From NCBI GenBank assembly GCA_034423015.1, contig DAOUJG010000028.1, forward strand, positions 1 through 38,668: a DNA stretch of 38,668 bases. Direction: 5' to 3'. Positions within the stretch are counted from its first letter, which is position 1; the number at the start of each line of letters is the position of its first letter. Source of the stretch: JAGWBJ01 sp034423015 (lineage in GTDB: Bacteria > Chloroflexota > Dehalococcoidia > Lucifugimonadales > JAGWBF01). The notes beneath the pieces are model-generated. The model was not told where the DNA came from. It saw nothing but the letters and a program-made list of their open reading frames with translations, and did no database searches. This document shows positions 34,703 to 38,668 of this stretch, one piece after another. The position numbers and the translations under genes were made by a program.

Positions 34703-36112
34703 CTAGGCGTGGGGCGGCCGCATGGTGTGCCAGGGTGTGGCCTGCTCGTAGGCGTGGGCCACCTTCAGTACCGTCTCCTCGGCTCCCGGGCGGCCCGTAA
34801 TCTGCAGGCCGATGGGCAGGCCGGCGGTGCTGAAGCCGCACGGCACCGAGACCGCCGGGGTGCTGGCCAGGTTGAAGGCGCTGGTGCGCATGAAAGGGAG
34901 CTGCTCCGCGGACGCCTTGTCCGTGATGACCAGGTCGCCCTCCTGGATCCTGGGAGCGGTCCTGGCCGACGTGGGGAGGGCCAGCACGTCGTACTCCTCC
35001 AACGCCTTCAGGACCTGGTCCCGCAGCATGGTCCGCAGCTTCTGGGCCTTGTAGTAGACCTGGGCCGGCACGACGCTGCCCGTCAGCAGGCCCACCCGGT
35101 TGTCGTGGCCGAAGTCGTGCAGGCGTTCCCGGACCGACCTGTGGTGGTAGGCCGCCGACTCCACGCGTATCAGCAGGCCGGATACGTCTGTCATGTGTTG
35201 CGCCAGGGGTATGGAGACCTCTTCCACCGAGGCGCCCAGCCCGCCAAGGACCTTGGTGGCGGCGACCACGGCGTCCAATACCTCCGGGTCGGCCACGTCG
35301 TTGTGGAGCTCCTCGGATATGACGCCGACCCTCATGCCGCCTATCTTGCCGTCCAGGGCGGCCGCGTAGTCGGGCACCGGGGTGTTCCACGTGTAGGGGT
35401 CCTTGGGGTCGTAGCCGGCGATGGCCCCCAGGGTGATGGCGGCGTCCTCCACCCTGCGTGATATGGGCCCCAGGGTGTCCATGGACCAGACTCCGGGCAT
35501 GACTCCGTAGCGGCTTACCCTGCCCCATCCCGGCTTCATGCCTACCAGCCCGGACCAGGCCGATGGGCGGCGCAGCGACCCTCCCGTGTCCTCGCCGATG
35601 GAGGTAGCGCACAGGAAGGCGGCGGTGCCCGCGCCGGAGCCGCTGCTCGACCCCCCTGGCGAGAAGTCCAGGTCCCAGGGGTTGTGGGGGATTCGGAACC
35701 GGTGGGAGAAGGCTGTGATGGCGAACTCGGTCATGTTGTGCTTGCCCAGGAGGACGGCGCCGGCCCTCTTCAGGTTGGCCACGGCGGTGGCGTCCTCGTC
35801 GGGCACGAAGTCGGCCAGGATGCGCGAGCCCCCCGTGGAGCGGACGCCCTTGCTCCACATCTGGTCCTTTACGGCCACGGGGATCCCGTGCATGGGCCCC
35901 AGGTAGCCGCCCCCGGCGATGGCCTCTTCGGCCTCGCGGGCCGCCCGGAGGGCGTCGCCGCGGCACACGGTGAGATAGGCATTGAACCTGAAGTCCACCT
36001 CGTCGATGCGGTCCAGGTAGGCCTCGGCGGCCTCCACGGGGGACACTTCCCTGTCGCGGATCAGCCGGGACAGATCGGCGGCGCTGAGGAACGGGATGTC
36101 GGCCTTGTCCAT
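34703..36112 (-). CDS. Amidase signature family hydrolase
   Basis: 469 residues with the Ser-cisSer-Lys triad: Lys82 in VAVKDQM, the cis-Ser in SPGGSSSGSGAG (about 151-162), and nucleophile Ser179 in GEDTGGSLRRPSAW. Relatives include GatA, AtzF and aryl or peptide amidases. It lies outside any gatCAB cluster, so a catabolic amidase is more likely than a GatA subunit. ATG 36112 follows a GGGGGG Shine-Dalgarno. An extended -10 box (TGGTATAAT) lies 43 nt upstream. Confidence 0.9.
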   Translation of the reverse strand: MDKADIPFLSAADLSRLIRDREVSPVEAAEAYLDRIDEVDFRFNAYLTVCRGDALRAAREAEEAIAGGGYLGPMHGIPVAVKDQMWSKGVRSTGGSRILADFVPDEDATAVANLKRAGAVLLGKHNMTEFAITAFSHRFRIPHNPWDLDFSPGGSSSGSGAGTAAFLCATSIGEDTGGSLRRPSAWSGLVGMKPGWGRVSRYGVMPGVWSMDTLGPISRRVEDAAITLGAIAGYDPKDPYTWNTPVPDYAAALDGKIGGMRVGVISEELHNDVADPEVLDAVVAATKVLGGLGASVEEVSIPLAQHMTDVSGLLIRVESAAYHHRSVRERLHDFGHDNRVGLLTGSVVPAQVYYKAQKLRTMLRDQVLKALEEYDVLALPTSARTAPRIQEGDLVITDKASAEQLPFMRTSAFNLASTPAVSVPCGFSTAGLPIGLQITGRPGAEETVLKVAHAYEQATPWHTMRPPHA

Positions 36113-36154
36113 GGAGTCCCCCCTTTTTCGTGGGCTGCTGGGCCAGGAGGAACG

Positions 36155-36163
36155 ATTATACCA
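36155..36163 (-). promoter_or_regulatory. Extended -10 promoter of the amidase gene
   Basis: The minus strand reads TGGTATAAT (36163-36155), a perfect extended -10 box, with no recognisable -35. Transcription would start about 36148. Confidence 0.45.
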
Positions 36164-36409
36164 TTGGCGGGCGTCGGCTGGGGCGCCGGTCCAGGCCGGC
36201 CGCGGGGCCCTTGGGATGCCGGGATGGGGTCGGTTGGGTCCGGAAGCACCAGACTGGCCGGGGGCGGCTGGCGGACATGCTTGCCAACGCAGGTGGGCGT
36301 GGGGGTCAGGCCCGTTGATGTGTAACAGTGGTGCGGGAAGGCGCCGGGGTCAGGGGCCACGATACAGGCTCAGATCGTGACGCCGGTCGTGGAGCCATGT
36401 TGTTAGAAA

Positions 36410-36505
36410 TGGCGGGAGTGGGAGGGAGTCGAACCCACCTACCCCGTGCTAACGAGGCACAACGGATTTGAAGTCCGCAAGAGCCACCGGGCCCCATCCA
36501 CTCCC
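36410..36505 (-). tRNA. selC: tRNA-Sec (selenocysteine, anticodon UCA)
   Basis: A 96-nt transcript with encoded CCA (36412-36410) and discriminator G. It has the features that set tRNA-Sec apart: an 8-bp acceptor stem GGGAGUGG/CCACUCCC, a 6-bp D stem GGGGCC/GGCUCU with a 4-nt CGGU loop, an anticodon stem GCGGA/UCCGU with loop CUUCAAA (anticodon UCA), and a long variable arm (CCUCG/CGGGG). The T loop is UUCGACU. One T-stem pair is U-U. It starts 13 nt after the trxA stop on the same strand and probably shares its transcript. It would decode the UGA in the UGSC gene at 20928-21488. Confidence 0.95.
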
Positions 36506-36518
36506 TTGTCGGGACGTC

Positions 36519-36845
36519 CTACTCCAGGGCGGAGTCGAGCTTCTTCTTCAGGGCGCCCTTGGGCACCGCGCCGACGATCTGGTCGACGGGCCGGCCGCCC
36601 TTGAACACCAGCAGGGTCGGGATGCTGCGCACGCCATAAGTCATAGCCGTGCTGGGGTTGGCGTCCACGTCGAGCTTGGCGAACCCTGCCTTGCCGTCGT
36701 ACTCCTGGGATAGCTCCTCTACGATGGGCGCTATCATCTTGCAGGGCATGCACCAGTCGGCCCAGAAGTCTACCAGTACGGGCATGTCCGACTGTAGCAC
36801 CTTTTCCTCGAAGTCCTGATCGGTAACCGGGTATGTCCCAGCCAT
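36519..36845 (-). CDS. trxA: Thioredoxin
   Basis: 108 residues, the normal length of Trx1. The active site is WCMPC (Trp31, Cys32, Cys35), with Met in place of the usual Gly. The cis-Pro lies in RSIPTLLVFKGG and the conserved buried Asp in VLVDFWADW. It reduces disulfides in the cytosol. ATG 36845 has GGAAGGAG close upstream. It is read from the promoter at 36928-36956, and tRNA-Sec follows 13 nt after its stop. Confidence 0.95.
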   Translation of the reverse strand: MAGTYPVTDQDFEEKVLQSDMPVLVDFWADWCMPCKMIAPIVEELSQEYDGKAGFAKLDVDANPSTAMTYGVRSIPTLLVFKGGRPVDQIVGAVPKGALKKKLDSALE

Positions 36846-36927
36846 TTGGCTCCTTCCGTCCGTGGGGTGGTCTACGTTGGATGGCGGCAGAGGGCCGGGG
36901 GTCCACGAGGCCGCCCGCTGGTCTCAG

Positions 36928-36956
36928 TTTATACCCGTGGGCCGGAGTCCTGTCAA
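36928..36956 (-). promoter_or_regulatory. Promoter of trxA and tRNA-Sec
   Basis: The minus strand has -35 TTGACA (36956-36951), a 17-nt spacer and -10 TATAAA (36933-36928): five or six matches in each box. It is divergent from the TatA/B promoter 16 nt away. Confidence 0.75.
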
Positions 36957-36972
36957 GGACGGCGGGGGTTCC

Positions 36973-37001
36973 TTGGCACCCGATACGGGTTGGGTTATAT
37001 T
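36973..37001 (+). promoter_or_regulatory. Promoter of the TatA/B-tatC operon
   Basis: The plus strand has -35 TTGGCA (36973-36978), a 17-nt spacer and -10 TATATT (36996-37001), about 28 nt before the GTG start. Confidence 0.65.
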
Positions 37002-37029
37002 GGTATGGTCAGAGAAGGGATGGTGACGA

Positions 37030-37317
37030 GTGGACTTCCTTGGCATCGGCGTCCTGGAGCTTCTGGTCATACTTCTCATCGCGGTGGTGGTCCTGGGCCC
37101 GGCGGGAACGGTCAAGGGGGCCAGGACCATCGGGAAGATGCTGGGCGAGGTGCGGCGCTCCATGACCGACCTGTCCAAGGCCGTGGAGGCGGAGGAGAGA
37201 GAGCTGGAGAAGGGCATAAACCGCCCCGAGCCGGTGGACCATAGGGGCCCGGAGGGGCCTGGGCGCCCCGAGCCGGTGGACCGTAGGGGGCCGGAGGGGC
37301 CGGGGCAGCCCCGGTGA
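37030..37317 (+). CDS. TatA/TatB-family twin-arginine translocase subunit
   Basis: 95 residues. A short N-terminal membrane helix (FLGIGVLELLVILLIAVVVLG) and the hinge GP are followed by an amphipathic helix GARTIGKMLGEVRRSMTDL and a charged coil, as in TatA or TatB. The C-terminus carries two near-identical 14-residue repeats (RPEPVDHRGPEGPG and RPEPVDRRGPEGPG) encoded by a 42-bp tandem DNA repeat (37222-37305). It starts at GTG 37030. Its stop overlaps the tatC GTG by four bases. Pairing with TatC suggests the TatB role, but TatA-like function cannot be excluded. Confidence 0.82.
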   Translation: MDFLGIGVLELLVILLIAVVVLGPAGTVKGARTIGKMLGEVRRSMTDLSKAVEAEERELEKGINRPEPVDHRGPEGPGRPEPVDRRGPEGPGQPR

Positions 37318-38078
37318 ATGTCACGGAGACCCCGCTGCGAAAGCACCTGGAGGAGCTTCGCAGGAGGCTGATCATCTCGGTAGCGGCCGTCGTCGTTGCC
37401 ATGGGCGTGGCCTTCGTGTTCCACGAGCGGATCATCCGGCTGCTCCTGCGCCCCTCGGAGCTGGAGGCCGCCGCCGACGGCGGGGCGGGCCTCGTGTTCG
37501 TCGAGGTCACCGAGATGCTGGCCGTGACGATGAAGGTCTCCCTGCTGTCCGGCCTGGTGCTGGCCTTCCCCGTGGTGCTTTTCCAGATCATCATGTTCGT
37601 CGCGCCGGGGCTCACGTCCCGGGAGAAGCGCTATGTGTTCGCGTTCATGCCGGGGGTCGTGCTGGCCTTCGCCGCGGGGGTGGCCTTCGGCTACTTCGTG
37701 ATGATACCCCCGGCCATCAGGTTCCTGGTGGGCTGGGGCAGCGACATCGCCACGCCCATGATCCGCATCGGCAACTACGTGAACGTGGTGGTGACGCTGC
37801 TGTTCTGGTTGGGGGTGGTCTTCGAGACGCCCATAGTCATGTTCCTGCTGGCCAAGCTGCGGATAGTGTCCTGGAGGGGGTTCGCCCGGTGGCGCAGGTA
37901 CTGGGTGGTGGTGTCGTTCATCCTGGGGGCGCTCATCACCCCCACCTTCGATCCGGTGAACCAGGGGTTGGTGGCGGTGCCGCTGATACTGCTGTACGAG
38001 CTGGGGATATGGCTGGCGAGGCTGGCCGCCCGGCCCGGCTCCTCGGCGTATCCCAAGGCGACGGCCGAGGGGGGCTGA
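37314..38078 (+). CDS. tatC: Twin-arginine translocase subunit TatC
   Basis: 254 residues with six membrane helices. TatC motifs are HLEELRRRLI at the N-terminus, then FVEVTEMLAVTMKVSLLSG, PVVLFQIIMFVAPGL, EKRYVFAF, FGYFVMIPPAIRFL and VFETPIVMFLL, ending VSFILGALITPTFDPVNQ. It recognises twin-arginine signal peptides of folded exported proteins. The GTG start overlaps the stop of the upstream TatA/B gene (GTGA), so translation is coupled. Confidence 0.96.
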   Translation: MNVTETPLRKHLEELRRRLIISVAAVVVAMGVAFVFHERIIRLLLRPSELEAAADGGAGLVFVEVTEMLAVTMKVSLLSGLVLAFPVVLFQIIMFVAPGLTSREKRYVFAFMPGVVLAFAAGVAFGYFVMIPPAIRFLVGWGSDIATPMIRIGNYVNVVVTLLFWLGVVFETPIVMFLLAKLRIVSWRGFARWRRYWVVVSFILGALITPTFDPVNQGLVAVPLILLYELGIWLARLAARPGSSAYPKATAEGG

Positions 38079-38109
38079 CAGCCACTGGGAGGATGCCGGG
38101 GGCCGAGGG

Positions 38110-38352
38110 CTAGCCGGACTTCTTCGACCCGGACTTGACCTTCTTGGCGTCCTCGTCGGGCTCTTCGAGGTCGATAACCTCCTGGCCCGTCACCGCGCTC
38201 TTGAAGGCGCGCAGTCCCTGTCCCAGGGACGCCCCGATCTTGGGCAGACGCGTGGCGCCGAACAGCAGGAGGATCACGACGGCTATGATGGCGATCTCAG
38301 GTCCGCCGATGCCCCGCAAGATCAAGAGGGGCGGCTCACCCAGCAAGCTCAT
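38110..38352 (-). CDS. tatA: TatA/TatE-family twin-arginine translocase subunit
   Basis: 80 residues. The membrane helix with the TatA pattern is GGPEIAIIAVVILLLFGATRLPKIGASLGQGLRAFKSAV: FG hinge, LPK and the amphipathic helix are all present. A short acidic then Lys/Ser-rich tail follows. It probably forms the export pore with the TatC encoded beside it. It converges with tatC (31 nt between stops) rather than sharing its operon, so the two are controlled separately. ATG 38352 has GGAGGT just upstream. Confidence 0.93.
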   Translation of the reverse strand: MSLLGEPPLLILRGIGGPEIAIIAVVILLLFGATRLPKIGASLGQGLRAFKSAVTGQEVIDLEEPDEDAKKVKSGSKKSG

Positions 38353-38668
38353 CGTACCTCCCTGTGCCCGTGCCTGGGGTCCTCTAATATCATATCAGCG
38401 CCGCTTGACCCAGGCAAGACGCCTGGGTGCGAGAAGCCGGCCGACGAAAACGGCGGTCGCCTTCCAGCCGTCATTCCGGCCCCCGAGCCGGAATCCAAGG
38501 GTTGGGAGGCCTCGTTCCTTGCCCGCTGGAAGGCACGACTGGTGCCGCCCCCGCTCCGCCCCTTGTATCTTGATGAAGGTGGCGGGGTAGACCGGTCCGC
38601 CCCTTGGTCTCGAGAGACCGCGACCCAGCGTGGTCGCCCCGCCTTCATACTCTTGGAGCCCGAACAGT
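38353..38668. other. Intergenic sequence at the right edge
   Basis: I see no supported gene. It contains a REP-like palindrome (CATTCCGGC...GCCGGAAT, about 38472-38497), related to the elements near 32882, and a short perfect palindrome GGTCTCGAGAGACC (38606-38619). The frames open here look like non-coding GC-rich shadows. Confidence 0.5.

Noticed and set aside
33966..35966. A 666-codon minus-strand frame across the GMC and amidase genes
   Set aside because: It runs antisense to GMC and out of frame in the amidase gene, and is rich in Arg/Gly/Pro; both real genes have full catalytic motifs.
38353..38668. Partial gene at the right edge
   Set aside because: Open frames here have no motif, contain the REP-like palindrome and show no ribosome site.

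Overview
The window is a GC-rich bacterial chromosome segment, most likely from an uncultured Chloroflexota of the Dehalococcoidia/SAR202 type. That placement is an inference. It rests on a truncated reductive-dehalogenase-like C-terminus at the left edge, a pyrD gene directly behind rpoBC, an HspR-type heat-shock operon, a mosaic of catabolic enzymes (FAH family, amidohydrolase, GMC oxidoreductase, amidase, SDR), and dispersed GC-rich intergenic repeats. I could run no searches, so all family calls come from motif recognition.

Layout. 1-255: C-terminal fragment of an RdhA-like protein. 425-501: tRNA-Val(GAC) with its own promoter. 621-9669 (minus): rpoB-rpoC-pyrD, driven by a near-consensus promoter at 9787-9814. 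A divergent promoter drives a FAH-family hydrolase (9951-10733). 10760-12943: a carboxymuconolactone-decarboxylase-like protein, then a Mut7-C RNase gene overlapping an AcuC-like deacetylase gene. 12977-13583: a HigBA-type toxin-antitoxin pair whose toxin is frameshifted. 13754-16795 (minus): hspR-grpE-dnaK. Its promoter overlaps a divergent consensus promoter for two zinc-ribbon small proteins (64 and 29 aa), and both share one HAIR-like palindrome. 17309-17917: a sulfite-oxidase-like Mo enzyme. 18063-20931: ccmABCDE, with the CxxxY form of CcmE.

20928-22579 (minus) is one of the most interesting parts. A UGSC-family gene is interrupted by an in-frame UGA followed by a candidate bacterial SECIS hairpin, and it sits behind a conserved partner gene. 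The matching tRNA-Sec(UCA) lies at 36410-36505, 13 nt behind trxA. The window therefore holds both a probable selenoprotein and its decoding tRNA. An alcohol dehydrogenase, three repeat arrays and a DEAD-box helicase (apparently starting at ATT) follow the UGSC locus.

26969-30820 is a low-GC island bounded by near-identical direct repeats of about 20 nt. It carries a restriction-modification-like cluster: a DNA methyltransferase, a PLD-fold nuclease, a coupled third ORF, and a convergent PD-(D/E)XK-like nuclease. GC-rich backbone then resumes with nadX-like aspartate dehydrogenase, an SDR, a GMC oxidoreductase, an amidase, tRNA-Sec, trxA, a TatA/B-tatC pair and a convergent second TatA.

The genes suggest an organism with c-type cytochromes made by a System I variant, Tat export, selenocysteine decoding and HspR-controlled chaperones. 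Many short intergenic promoters have recognisable -35/-10 boxes, and at least two genes look leaderless.
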